From assembly GCA_947184155.2 (NCBI GenBank), contig CAMXCT020001780.1, positions 503,572-567,571 on the forward strand: DNA of 64,000 nucleotides, read 5' to 3'. Within the stretch, counting starts at the first letter, position 1, and the number at the start of each line of letters is the position of its first letter. The position numbers were made by a program, and so were the translations under genes. The DNA is from Cladocopium goreaui (taxonomy: Eukaryota; Sar; Dinophyceae; Suessiales; Symbiodiniaceae). Under the pieces are notes generated by a model. It saw nothing but the letters and a program-made list of their open reading frames with translations, was not told the origin of the DNA and made no database searches. Below are positions 10,638-25,600 of the stretch, one piece after another.

Positions 10638-13600
10638 GCCGGACCTGAACACGGAACTGATTGTTCGTTTTTCGAGGATATCCCATGAATTTTACGGGTT
10701 TGCACATGCAAGAACCTACTTGTAGTGCTCATATTCTTATACCAACGTCAGGGATCATCATGCCATATGTTTTTTTTCCAGAGCCGCTCGCAGGAGATGT
10801 TCACCCAGCTGCTGGAGAGGAAGCCACGGGAGCCTTGGAACACAGATGGAGGGATCGGAGGTACGAGCGGGGCCCAGGGTCAACGTGTGAAGGACAAAGC
10901 AAGCGTTGCAGCACCGATCCTTTTCAAGTTGGATGGGCTTGGGACTAAAATCGTCAGTTTCTCCATTTTCACTGCAGTCAACAGTAGTTTCTGCAGGACG
11001 TGTTGTTGGCTTATGTGTTCCCCGTTTGTCTTGGGAGAATTTCCTCTAATAATCCGTTGTTTCCTTCCAAAGAATAAGACGTTGTTTGGCTGACGATGGC
11101 TGTGTCTATGGCACTTTGTTGGTTAAGATAAGAGTAAAAACCTCCCATTAATTTGTTGCTTGCCCCCGATCTTTGCTTGCGTTTTGTTTCTTGATGTTGC
11201 GGCGTGGTTTTGCCCCATTTTTGTTGATGATTTGCCATTTCTACTCAGTCAAGAGCCCATATGACTTGCTGGCGGTTAAAATCATATGGGCGAGTTTGTT
11301 CCATTTTCTGTTCGGTTCAGGACCCACTTTTCTATTGACAATGTTCGCCGTGTTTTTCATGGTTCCTTCATTCGGATGATCGCACGATCTCCTAAAATGA
11401 TTTGTTATTTCTATGCCCCCAAAATGCATTAGCAAGGTTTCATCCATTGTTCGAACCTGTTGGTCTACATGTTACAATTACAATTAACCACCCATAAATC
11501 CAGTGATTGATCATGATTTTCCTTTTGCAAAAACAAATATTTACGTATATTGGGAATAATCATCCCAACTGACTAATATAATATGTTCCCATTCGCCATC
11601 CAAAAATCTGTGGGATCAGGACTACCTGGATTTCATGGCAGACTTCATCGAGCAGAAGCGGGAGGAGGTGGATCACCTCGACGCCGGCGACATCGATTTC
11701 TCCACGGAGCCCGGCCTAGGAGCCGCGGGAGGATGCCATGGATGTCATTGGGGACCAGTAAGAATCGAATCCCCCAGCTGGCTGGTGGTTTGGAACCATG
11801 GAGTTTTATGACTTTCCATATACTGGGAATTTCATCATCCCAACTGACGAACTCATATTTTTCAGAGGGGTTGAAACCACGCTTTAATTCTTTCTCGCCA
11901 TTGGTTCGTTTCTTGATGCTGCGTGGTTTTGCCATGTTGCTGATGATTTAACCAGTTCTACTACAAATTCTATTCAGTCAAGACCCCATTGCACCGTTTT
12001 CTGTTCAGTTCCGATCCCACCTTTCTATTGACAATGTCCACCATGTTTTTGCTAACGGGATGTCTTTCATGGTTCGTTCATTCTAGTGATCTCAAGATCC
12101 CCTATAACTATTTGTTATCTCTATGCCCCCAAACAGGCACTGAGAAGCTGCACGTGCTATTCGAACAATGGCTCAGCTGTGATGGTGAGAGAAAGTGGTT
12201 GACAAAAGTTGAACTGTGCTTGAAGTACGGTTCTGAGAGATTGCTTCACACATCGTGGAATCAAAGCGTGCAGACGAGGAATGCCGTAAAAACCCAATAC
12301 GAGATCCGGAACGCAACAGGAGCTTAAGCAGCAAGAATTATTTGATGGATTTGGGTGGTTTCCCTGCGGTTTGGGGGTTGTGAAGAAGTTGAGTTGACAT
12401 AGTTTGCACAGTATCCCAGCAATACTTCCATGACAACATGATTCTTTGCGCCAATCATACAACTTACTTCCCAAAACTTACTAGGCTGATTTCCAGCACA
12501 AATGTATCCTAATAAATGTACACGTAAAATAAGTTCATTGTAAATGTACATGGGTATCCTGTAGGAATGACACATGGGTTTATGGGTGATGACCCTTGAC
12601 CCCCCATAGCCGATTCAAGCTGCATTTCGCAGCCATATGGAGGAGACGAGGCGCTGCCGGGGTTTGTGGACTTTCCGCTGCCAGAACCTTGGCTGTCGGT
12701 GCCATGGTTGCCATGGTCCCACGGGCCACGAGAATGGCAAGTTAGGTTTGGAACACATAAGTTACCATAAGTTCCCCGAATTATAGCAATTTACGGTACC
12801 ACATGGTGGCTGCTGCGAAGCATTCTATGGTTGATTGGATTCCGTTGGGTTCCAGTTTTTAGGTCCAGGTGATATCCCCGATTCTTGCTGGTCGACATCC
12901 CCCTTATCTGTCGGTCATTGGTTTTGAACAGATTGTGAAATTTGAGTGATTGCAGGTTATCTGTCCATTGACGGTTTTACAGCCATTTGCTATGCATCTA
13001 TCAGTCCGAAGCAACTGTCACCCCTGTCATGATCAAATCTCTTCACAACAGTTGCAAGACCGCAACGATGATTGTCATTATCACATTCTAGTGGGTTATC
13101 CCATCCATGAATTTGCACTACCAGAAAATCAGTTACATGTATGGATATATCATATATGTAGACAGATATAGCAATCCAAAAAAAGATACAAAAGCAAAGT
13201 TCAATCCAAATGTTGCTGAAATGCCTTTTCTGTCCTTTTTGGGTGGGACCACTGCTATCATTCTATAGTTCACATATTTTCACATCCCACAAAACATCAT
13301 CTCTACCCCCCATCCCATCCCATGTCGCCCATCTCAGGACATCTCCAAGCACAACTCCGTGGCCATGGCCGTCCTTCGTTCTCCGGAGCTGTCGGACGCC
13401 CTGCCGCGCCTGGCCACGCTGCGCGCCTTGGCTTTCGATGGAACGTCAATGGATGGTGGCCTCAGTGGATGACATGGGGATACCCCGAAAATAGCTGCGT
13501 TTCATGGGGAATTTCTTCCTTGTTCAACCATCCATTTTTTGGAAGGTATCCTGTTTTCAGATCATATGGATGGTTTTGGGGTTTGAACTTTGAACCATCA

Positions 13601-16600
13601 GAAATTGGGAGCTTGACCAGCGGAACATGGTGCTTCAACCATCAAGAGTTGGGATGTTACTGATTCCACCATTTAAGGAAAGGGTTTAATCACGGACAAG
13701 TCGGAATATTTATCAAATTTGTCATCGTCGTTTTTGCTTGTGAATATCAGGGGTTCTGTAAGTTTTCCCATCGTACAAATCCACCCTATGGGGTCTTAAC
13801 ATATAAATCAGCAGAATACCGCACGTCACCAACAAAATGTAGAAATTTAGCTCCCAATATGGTATTTAAGGCGCAAAAACGGTTTTAAATGTATAGTGCA
13901 TAAAGGGCACAAGAAAGAGCCACGGTTGTGGCTTGGCAGCTGGCCATATCTGGCCATGTAGTTTTCAAAAGCAATCACGGCGAGGTGTTGCGGGGCCGCG
14001 TTGTGATGGAGACCGCGCATCTCGTAACAAACTGTGGCTCTGAGGAGACTTTTGTTCAGGCTGAAACAGCTTTATCGCAGGTTGACACAGAAGTTTCTGT
14101 TGACAAGGCACGCCGCGAAAAGTACAAGGCGCGGCAGGAAAGGAAAAGGTCAGGAAACGCAATGCTTCAAAATGGATACGGATGGCCGAGGCATGGCGGG
14201 AGCATCCGTTTGTGCATGGTCACCACGCAAGGGCCACACTAGGCCCCGCATCCGCAAGGCACAGCAACCGAGAATGATCGACCAAACCCCATAGCGGCAA
14301 GGGGTAATTTTACCCCATCAAATTCGGTGTGACCATGTTTATGACCCGAAAATATGGTGCAGCTAGGGATTCCATGGCAAAGGTTGCAAGTATTGACTGT
14401 ATTTTTGAAACGCCTCTTAGCCATCTTCATCTTCATTCGTGGAGATTAAGACTGAATCAAGCTGGTAGACAAGGGTCGGCCCTGGGACTCAATTCCCAGG
14501 TGAGATCAGGACATTGCTCCGGATCAATGTGAGTGCAAGCAATCTGGGAGATGGATGCATCTTTATGTCAATGGATTGCAGTTTAGAGATCAACTAAAAT
14601 ATTGTTTTTACCCTGGATTGCTTTTCTCTAAATCTTCGTTACTATTCACTACTATCCCATGATTATCCCATGATCGCTGCTCATACCCCCCAACTGAAGT
14701 CTAATTCTCACATGCTATTGTTCTCGCAAGACTATAGCCCATCACATTACTGATTACCCCAACATGATCATATGCCATTGTGTGAAAGATTATTGGGCCA
14801 TCCTTGTCATAGTTCATTTACCATTCTTATCATTGCCGTTATCATGGTTCATCAAACTATCATATATTAAGCATGAATGATCATATACCATCAAGATTTG
14901 GTTATCACATGTTATCACATACAGTACCCACTATAACCAGTTGCACCTGAGATATACCACTTTCACCCTGATTAGTAATCATTAGTTCCAAAGGATGATT
15001 TTTCAAAATTTTAGCTATCATTGTTCATGGTCAACGGTTAACATCAATAGTTAGAACTTAGTTATCATATAACCATACAGATCCATATAGTGTTTGAAAC
15101 TATATATAACCATAACAAAGATAATTCCAACGAATTAGAGATTATAACCGCATAGATTCTAGAATTAAATAGCCAATAGTTATCATATAACCATGACATT
15201 TAGCCATTGCCCGAACATCCCCCAAGCCCGTCCTTCTGTCGCGTTGAGGCACCTCTATGGACGTGACCTTGGCGCGCTGCATCAAGGCCGCCGTGGATTG
15301 CCCCGGGCATCCCTTGGTGAAGGTGGCGGGCGCCTATGCAGGCGGCGGTCGCAACCGGGGCAAGGGCAGGGGATGGCAACGTTTCTATGAAAATCCTGGG
15401 AAAATGGCGGGAAAATCCCTGTATTTTTTGGGATTAATGAGATTTTATAGGAGTTTATGGTGAAAATGATGGTAAAATCATGATTATCCGGGCTATAATG
15501 GGGTATACTGGGGATGAATTGATGATATAATGGGGATGATTTGAGTCCCGTAAAGGATCATGTTTCCCAAGATATTGCACATTTTTGCGAGGTTGGATTT
15601 GGGATACTTGGTATTGCACTTGAATAAAATGATTGTGAAATTGTTCTTTATGGCGGTCTACAATGGGATCTAATGGGATATGTGGGGGCAACCAGTTGGG
15701 GTCAGGTGGTGCGGGTATGCGATAACTCGGTTAATCGTTACTGAATCATGGGAAAACAAAGGGACAACCAACTTGACAAATTGTTATACTTGGGTTTGAT
15801 TGAAAATTTTGGGGAAACCGTGTAAATCGATTGAGTTCATCGTCATTGTTCCTCTTCAATATACCATTTGGGCGTAGGGGCCACCATTTTCAGACAAATC
15901 CATATGAAGTTTGCTGATTCAGGGCGGGTTGAGCGATTTGCACATGATGCTCCTGGTTTCACCAAAAATATGGGGTGGAAGTTTGTGGGAAGGGTTCAGG
16001 CAGGTGTCGAATGCATGATACACGCAGCGTCCATGGATTTCCATATCAGAGTGGCAAGGGTGTGAATGGTAAAGAATGGAGGGCTTACAGCAACTGTCCG
16101 TAAACAACTTTGATAGAAGACCTAGCTATGAAGTCAGCAGCCCTTTGAATTCTATTCTGAGCAGTTTCATGTGTTCTCTTGGAAATGTAAGAGGGTTACT
16201 GCTGCTACATCCAGAATTTTTTTCTGCATGCGGTGTAAATCCGCCGGGCCGCAGCTGGATCCAGGCGACGCCGAGTCGTACGAAGTCTTCAAAGAGTTTT
16301 TCGATCCATTGATCGCAACTTGGCGGCCGGGCGTGTCCTTTCCCCACTGGTTGGTCAAAAGGAAGGATCACCTCTTTTGAACCATTGGTAAACGAAAGCT
16401 AAGCAAATGAATTGATTTTTGAAGGGGCCTTCAATAGGGCATGCTCCCCATAGAACCATCAAGATACCTAAGGGGATGCCTGTGTGTAGCAGTGACCTTT
16501 TCTTCCAGATTTGTTTCGAACAATATGTCAAAAGCATTTTTGGGCCACTCCTGAGATCTTTCCGAACCTCTGCTGTTCTGTACCACCAAAGTTTGACACT

Positions 16601-19600
16601 TCCAAAATTGGTTTAATCCAAATCTCCATTTTTTACCCCCACCACAACAGCCCCCCAAGTCCATCCTCGGCCCCAGGCCGCCATGAACCCGGGCTACCCC
16701 AAACAGGGCCGCCCGGACGTGGGCCCCGTGCCCCTGGACGCGGATCTGTCGAAGATTTCGGACGATGCCGTGGACTCCTCCGGGTGCTACGTCGTCTTCA
16801 CCTCGTTGGAAGCGAGGAGAAATGTGACAGGCTATGGCTGGCAGATGGATGGTGGTTGGCGGGTAGGGAAACAACAAGTTTTTTGGTGAGCATGAGCCAG
16901 TTTTTGGCAAGGAATGAAATGGGGAAAACTTGAGTGGACAGGTCGGACTGGCCCCTAGTGCCCCTTTTTATTCATATTATACTGTACACCATTGATATCC
17001 ATTTGCCACCCATCCATCCACCAGGCTTCAAGATGCCCATGTGCTGCAGCCAAGCCGAACGCCGCGACGTGGAGCGCATCATCTCCAACGCCAAGTTGCG
17101 GGGAACCTATCTGCCGTTGCGCAACATGGCGATGGGCCGGTGGGCTACACTCAGGATGGCTGATTTGGCAACTGAAATTCGGGACATGTAGCTGGTTGGT
17201 GGTTTGGAACATGAACTTTTTTTTTCCATATATTGGGAAGAATCATCCCAACTGACAAATATTTTTCAGAGGGGTTGAAACCACCAACCACTCTGTAATT
17301 CGGATTTGGCAGGTAAGTGTGACAATGATAGATTGGCCTCCTACTATCTGGCTGTACGGATGGAATAAGGCACTTGTTCATTGCTGACACCATGTGAGGG
17401 TCAGGATGGCGGGCTATCATGGAACTGGAGGTCCCAAATAGGTCACGCTGAGAAGGATTGCGATTGATATGGAGACGGTCTCATCTTGAAATTGGCACTT
17501 TGGACTTAAATCATTCGAAATCCAGCAGTTCCAACACTATACTGACGGACTTAAAGTTAGAATGTCGTTTTGGCGTTCCAAAAATTTTCATAACCGGAAA
17601 ACGGTGGTTCTAACTCTGTTGGGTCAAAATCAGAAAGTCAACCTTCAGAATTAGAATGAGACCAAAATCCAAAAACACAGGGGGTTAGGTACCAGAAAGT
17701 GTCGGCATAGACGCGGGAAATGGAGATGGGGGGCCCGAAGTTAGAATGATGCAGCTGCCACGTGAAATTTGACATAATTTTGCATATGATGCACTTACAT
17801 ATTATGAATAAACATGTTCACATGTATATATCTTCCAGTGTACGTGCATGCCTATGCACCGGTAAAGAGACAAATAGCTCAACGCACATGCAAATACACA
17901 CATATATAGATGTATATATACACTTTTGCACATGCACATGTGCACACTTGCATTTATTAATTTATGCATGACAGGGCCCACGCGTACATATACACTACAC
18001 AAATGCATGTGTAGATGAACTATGGTCCCCACACTTCATTCGCAGAAACACGTAAACATGCAAAAAAAAATATAAATATTTTACACATTATACAGTATAC
18101 AGTATACACAATATTTGCGTGGGTCACGCAATTACGTGCCTGGATGCATATTCCGGCATGCATGCATGCAGCCAGTAAATATATATATATATATATATTA
18201 TGTATGTATGTATGCATGCATGCATGCATGTATGTATGTATGTGTACACTTTATGCGTGCATTCATTTCCTTTTAGTTTACATGTATGCATCTATGTTTT
18301 TGAGTGCTTGCATTCTTGGTTCGTTTCCGCGCCAGTCATGGCTGATAGCTGCGCATGTTGCACAGGGTCATTGGTTGCATCACTTTAGCACACCAAAGTT
18401 AGAATGACTACCTCATGTTCCTGCACCACTTAGGGGCGCCAGAGTTGTGAACAAACCGCACCAGATTTCAAACACATGGACAGCGGAATAACCTATATAA
18501 ATGCAAAGAAAAAATCTAAATCTAAAACATGCGTGTATTGCCACTACATTTATTTTTTTTTGCTGCCGCCATGGATTCACTTGGTGATATCAGGCAACAA
18601 CTGCTTGAGGCTGCGCCGTCAGGTGCGGCTGCATGGGGTTCTAAGCAGACGATGCCTGGTCCACCTTTACCCCCTCCAAATGATCCTCCGCCTGATGGCG
18701 ATGTTGACAATGGCAACAATACCACGAATTCAACGACGGCTACAACACAGCCGTCCAGCAGCACTTCTGCTGCCAATGATGATGTGGCAGTAGCAGATGC
18801 ACTGCCCGATGGCATCAGAGCTTTCAAAAGTTCGTTCCTTGATGTTATATTATATTTGCAAACGTCTGCATACTCATGCATATATATATATAGATTTCCA
18901 CACATGCGCCGCATGTTTATGTAAATTACTTATGCGTTTTGCTCGATGTATATACTAGTGCACACGCTGAGTATATGAGGGAGTTGCACATGTATAAAAG
19001 TACATGCATGCATGCATGCATCCATTTGATGTAGACACGCCCAGGCGAGTGCATTCAGTTTGCTGATACTGCTGCACACTCTTTACCGCGCTAGTCCAAT
19101 GCGACCTCAGGTATCAGGTTCGCCAGTGGGGTAAACTACGCATTTTCCCAGCCAAAATTTACGGCGGCGATGCTGCGATGAGGATTGCATCTATCCAATT
19201 CCGTAAGCTGGTCTGCACACAACTTGCTGATTTTGACATCCGGAAGGGGGAGGAGACTCTGCGAAATTGTACCGATTGATGAACATATGTATGTGCCATT
19301 GCACTGAAAATGTTCACATGCATTTAAATGAAACGCATGAATGCAAACGCAAATACATGTAATTACACAACTATACAGAAAAATATATATGTATATATAT
19401 ATATGTTTCAGTCGGGGCAGTTATATACATTGTTGTTGCTGCTGCACCCATACGCATAAGAATGCTCCACTTCGGAAGGAGCGAACTACATGGATTGCAT
19501 CGCTGGGGATCACCTTGACCGGGAAGACAGTATCGGACAAGAGAGAGTGCTTCTTGCAGCAATGCTTCAAAGGAAATGTAGGCGAGGTGTATGCATGTAT

Positions 19601-22600
19601 ATACATGTTTTGACTCCTTGCGTCAGTCATGAGCGTCAGAAACATGTTTGACTGGGGGCTGTCACCTAAATGCATTTTTGTGTTTCCAAAGTTAGAATGA
19701 CACGTTTGTCATAATTTGCATGCTTATATATTGTACAGTGACATGTGTATATCTATATATATATATATAGATATGTGTGTGTTCGGATGTACATGTGATG
19801 CTTTTGTAACGTTTGTAAATGTATGTCATCCTCCCACCACTGGAAGGTAAAGTGGAACAAGGAATTCTGGATGCCTTGGTGCCTACACCGCGTGGCACGA
19901 TGAAGCGGTCTTCAGACGGGTCGTATGTTGTCTCTTTTGACACAGGGAGTGAAACCATCACCAAGATGCTTGGTACTGGGACTGTCGCCCAAGCTATCCA
20001 ATGGCTTGCTCGTAGCGAAGCAAATTGGGCGGCATCATCATCCGGTAAGAAAAGCACAGTGGCTGATGAGGCCACCATGCAAAGACACACACATATATAT
20101 ATACATATATATATATATGTATACATATATATATATGTATACATATATATATACATACATATACAGATATATATATATACATATACATATACACATACAT
20201 GTATATATATATATATAGATAGACAGATAGATATATACATGATTGTGTGCACGCATAAATGTGTACATATTGGTTGGTGTCTGACTTTCGACCATGTTGA
20301 ATACCATAGACTCGAATGAAAACACATGTATGCATATGCACATATACATAAATACATGTCTAAACACATTGTACATACATACATGCATATATAGAAATAC
20401 ATATATTTATATATATATGCACATATATGCACACGTTTGGGCAGGTTTTGCGGGTTAGCAGGCAGTCTAACTCTGGTTGTGGAATGACCCGACGTTGTGC
20501 AGGCAACAGTCAAAGCCCATCACCTTGTAAAAAATGCTGGCGGAGAAGACATCACCAAGATCCTGTCTTCTGGTCCTCCCTCATGCTCCCCGCAGTTAGT
20601 TGCTGGGACCGATGTCACACACCTGGTGATGAAGCCTGAAGAGGAAAGTGAGAGCACCAAAGCGCCTTCAGCAGTTGCATTCCAGAAGGCAGCTTTGGTT
20701 ACTTTTCAAACGTGGTCTTCTCGCAGTCCGGGTATCTGCGGACTATTGATGGGGGGGCAAGTCAAAAACAAGCCCGTATGTCATTCCGTGATTGTTTCCA
20801 AGTCGCTCCCAGATCTACTGGCAGATCAGAAAATTGATCATTTGTGCACTTCCGAACAGTTGGTAGTCCGTGGTATCATCATCGCGGGCTGCTTTCAAGA
20901 TCAGCAAGACCTCGCCTTGGCAGTGGAACAATTTGGCTTGGTTAGAGCCAAGTACGTTTCAAGTTCTGTGTGTGTTTTTGCATCTTGGATGTGCAACTAT
21001 CGACGTTTTGATCATGTTTTGACATAAAAATACATGCATATATATATACAGTCGCACCAATAAAACATATGTGTGCATATATATATATATAAATATAGAG
21101 CTGTATGCATTCTACACGCGCATGCAACTGCACATGTATGTATGTATATATACACATGTCTGTGTACATATATATATATATACATGTTTGTATTTGAATG
21201 CAACTGTGTAAGGCAATTTCGCGTATTTGTATATATGTGATTATATGCATGTATATGCAACTGTTTGTGCATAGACAGATAAACACATATATATATATAT
21301 ATACACATATATAGCGGTTTTATGCATGTTCCATTCATTCCAATGCATATCAGGCACACAAGGAGAATCCTGGTTGCGTAGCTGTGGCAGAGTGGCTGGA
21401 GGGTGATGGGGCAGAGGGCAAGCTCATGCAGAGGGAACCCACGTGGACCACAGCGAGAGGAACCCGTTTGGGGAGCATCTGTTGGCTTGAACACTTGCTT
21501 CAATCCAACCGTGAGCGCCTTTATGTGCAAGTTGTTGATGCTGTTCTTCAGCGCGTCTCAGCTTGCACTGCACTTGCTGAACCACGAGAGAACACCAACC
21601 TAGTCCCTTTTCGTATCATTCGCATGGCCGGAGATGGGCGCTGTGGTTGGCGTAGCCTACTGGCAGCGTTGGATCCGGATGCGCACGAGCTGGTGCCAAG
21701 GACACCTTGGTGTGTTTTGGCATCATATATATAAATATATATATATGCATTTGTTCAACATGCACGCACACGGATACACACATATATATATATTTATATG
21801 CATATACCATATATACATTTGAGCAAAAACTATGTGTAATTGTACACATGCTTGTATGATTATATATGTATAAAGAGGTTTTGTACATGGAGCCTACCCA
21901 AACCAATGGTGCATATATATGTGCATGTGCATGTATAAAAATACATGCATGGACAAGCGCACCTTTGTGGACGTTGCAAACCCTGGAAGCAGGAATGATG
22001 CCCACTACCCACGCAACCACCTACAGCTTGAGCAAGAGATCAAGGATTCCCAGGAATTTAGCAGCAGTGTATGCCTCTCGCCCGAAACACCGATGTAACT
22101 ATATCTTGTTTGTGACACAGTTTTGACTACATAAATATACAACAGTATTTCTTCATTCATGCATGCATTTTGAATGTTTTCACATGTATGTGCACATCAT
22201 GCATGTATGTATTTGCTTGTTGTTATGCATGTATATACATATATATATATGTTGAAAAACAACATATATATATATACATAGTATTCTACATATGTATTGA
22301 TAAACTGCACGGGACTTCGACCACATTGAGGCGATGAAGGGTCCATCATGTTTCCGAGCCTCGCTGATGACATTGCGAGGGTGCGGGCAGATCCATCGTT
22401 CTTATTGACGGACTTGGTCTGGATTGCAGACACATTGAAGACATCAGTCAGGTTGACGGTTGACGCAGATATCTACAGCACGCTGCGAGAGTGGTACCCC
22501 TGGCTGCGGCGCGACATCATGTTTGGATGTCAAACTGCGCGTTCGTCAGCGCACCTCTACTTTTCGTGGAGTGCGGCTGCCGTTGAAGACCGTCGTTTTG

Positions 22601-25600
22601 GGCATTACGACTTGCTGGTGCCATGTTCAGAGCAAAAATTCGACCTTATGCTGATTCCAGATGTGCCTCGGTTGGCACTGGCATTCCCTACCGAAACATC
22701 TCGATACAGTATCTTCTGTAAATCTAGGGACACATTGAACGCGCATACGCCCATGCATATTTATTGTGCAATTTTGGTTTTCCGTTTTTCGCTGTATACC
22801 TATATATATATATTATATATACTATATATATATAATATATATATATGGCCTGTAAATACACATGTACCTGCACTATATATATATAATGTACATATGTGAG
22901 TGGAGTGCTATTCATTGGCCCTAAGGAGAGAGTGCCATCCATGGGCTCTCTGCTACCCATTGATGATGCATCAGAACATGCCAACACCAGTGGTGTCAGT
23001 GCAAGCCTTCAGGACTCCGTTTTACTTCTCTGCCATCTGTTACATACATGCTTCAATAAAGGTATATATATATATATAAATTAATTTATATTATTGCTTC
23101 ATGTCCCAGAAATCACAGAACTCAGCCCCTGCCATGAACCGAGCCAATTGAACCTTCAGAGTTAGAATGTGCCCTGTGCACATCATATACGCTGCCCAAT
23201 GTTCAGAGATGGTCATATAGGCAAACACGTACAAACTTGTCACAGATACATATATATATACACATGTATGTATAAATATATATATATACATACACGTATA
23301 TATATATATGTTTAATATGTACATATGAACGTATCTATACTGCATGGTAAATGCATACCCGGATGCATATCTACAACCTTCACAAACCGTGCTTGCCATC
23401 CAGGATCGCCCCGCAGCAACTGATGCAGAACCTGGCAAAAGCAAGGTTGACGAGGTGCAGGCCTCTATTTGGCGTGGTGGGCCGTGGGCCACAGGCATGT
23501 ACATGCCAAGGAATTATTTGCACATGTGTGTGCATATGCATATGTAGGTCTGCATGTGTATTTTTATGTGAATGTGTGTATCTACTCTCGTGAGGAGTGG
23601 TTGGTTTTCCTGTTTTATTGGATATTGGACCATTTATCTAGATCATTGCCTCATGTCCCAGAAATCACAGAACTCAGCCCCTGCCATGAACCGAGCCAAG
23701 TGAACTTTCAGAGTTAGAATGTGCCCTGTGCACATCCTATACGCTGCCCAATGTTCGGAGATGGTCATACAGGTAAACACGTACATATATATATATATAC
23801 TTGTCACAGATATATATATATATACACATGTATGTATATATATATAAATATATACATATATATATATGTTTAATATGTACATATGAACGTATCTATACTG
23901 CATGGTAAATGCATACCCGGATACATATCTACAACCTTCACGAACCGTGCTTGTCATCCAGGATCGCCCCGCGGCGACTGATGCAGAACCTGGCAAAAGC
24001 AAGGTTGACGAGGTGCAGGCCTCTATTCGGGGTGGTGGGCCGTGGGCCACAGGCATGTACATGCCAAGGAATTATGTGCACACGTGTGTGTATATGCATA
24101 TGTAGGTCTGCATGTGTATTTTTATGTGAATGTGTGTATCTACTCTCGTGAGGAATGGTTGGTTTTCCTGTTTTATTTGATATTGGACCATTTATCTAGA
24201 TCATTGCCTCATGTCCCAGAAATCACAGAACTCAGCCCCTGCCATGAACCGAGCCAATGAAACTTTCAGAGTTAGAATGTGCCCTGTGCACATCCTATAC
24301 GCTGCCCAATGTTCGGAGATGGTCATACAGGTAAACACGTACAAATATATATATATATACTTGTCACAGATATGGGCATGTGTTTATAATACGTATTTAT
24401 GAATGTATATATATATATTTACTAAATGGTAAATGCATACCCGGATACATATCTACAACCTTCACGAACCGTGCTTGCCATCCAGGATCGCCCCGCAGCA
24501 ACTGATGCAGAACCTGGCGAAAGCAAGGTTGACGAGGTGCAGGCCTCTATTTGGCGTGGTGGGCCGTGGGCCACAGGCATGTACATGCCAAGGAATTATT
24601 TGCACATGTGTGTGTATATGCATATGTAGGTCTGCATGTGTATTTTTATGTGAATGTGTGTATCTACTCTCGTGAGGAGTGGTTGGTTTTCCTGTTTTAT
24701 TGGATATTGGACCATTTATCTAGATCATTGCCTCATGTCCCAGAAATCACAGAACTCAGCCCCTGCCATGAACCGAGCCAATGAAACTTTCAGAGTTAGA
24801 ATGTGCCCTGTGCACATCCTATACGCTGCCCAATGTTCGGAGATGGTCATACAGGTAAACACGTACATATATATATATATACTTGTCACAGATATATATA
24901 TATATATACACATGCATGTATATATATATATATAAATATATACATATATATATATATGTTTAATATGTACATATGAACGTATCTATACTGCATGGTAAAT
25001 GCATACCCGGATACATATCTACAACCTTCACGAACCGTGCTTGTCATCCAGGATCGCCCCGCGGCGACTGATGCAGAACCTGGCGAAAGCAAGGTTGACG
25101 AGGTGCAGGCCTCTATTCGGGGTGGTGGGCCGTGGGCCACAGGCATGTACATGCCAAGGAATTATGTGCACACGTGTGTGTATATGCATATGTAGGTCTG
25201 CATGTGTATTTTTATGTGAATGTGTGTATCTACTCTCGTGAGGAATGGTTGGTTTTCCTGTTTTATTTGATATTGGACCATTTATCTAGATCATTGCCTC
25301 ATGTCCCAGAAATCACAGAACTCAGCCCCTGCCATGAACCGAGCCAATGAAACTTTCAGAGTTAGAATGTGCCATGTGCACATCCTATACGCTGTCCAAT
25401 GTTCAGAGATGGTCATACAGGTGAACACGTACAAATATATATATATATACTTGTCACAGATATGGGCATGTGTTTATAATACGTATTTATGAATGTATAT
25501 ATATATATATACTAAATGGTAAATGCATACCCGGATACATATCTACAACCTTCACGAACCGTGCTTGCCATCCAGGATCGCCCCGCAGCAACTGATGCAG

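Noticed and set aside
17531-17546. CACTAT at the left junction as a CACTA-type terminus
   Set aside because: The right end lacks the matching CACTA; the shared ends start at CTGAC with TATA outside.
19692-20513. 273-aa minus-strand ORF
   Set aside because: Most of it reads Tyr/Ile/Cys/Met-rich (TA)n DNA, and the rest lies antisense to the better-supported OTU-gene exon at 19846-20044.
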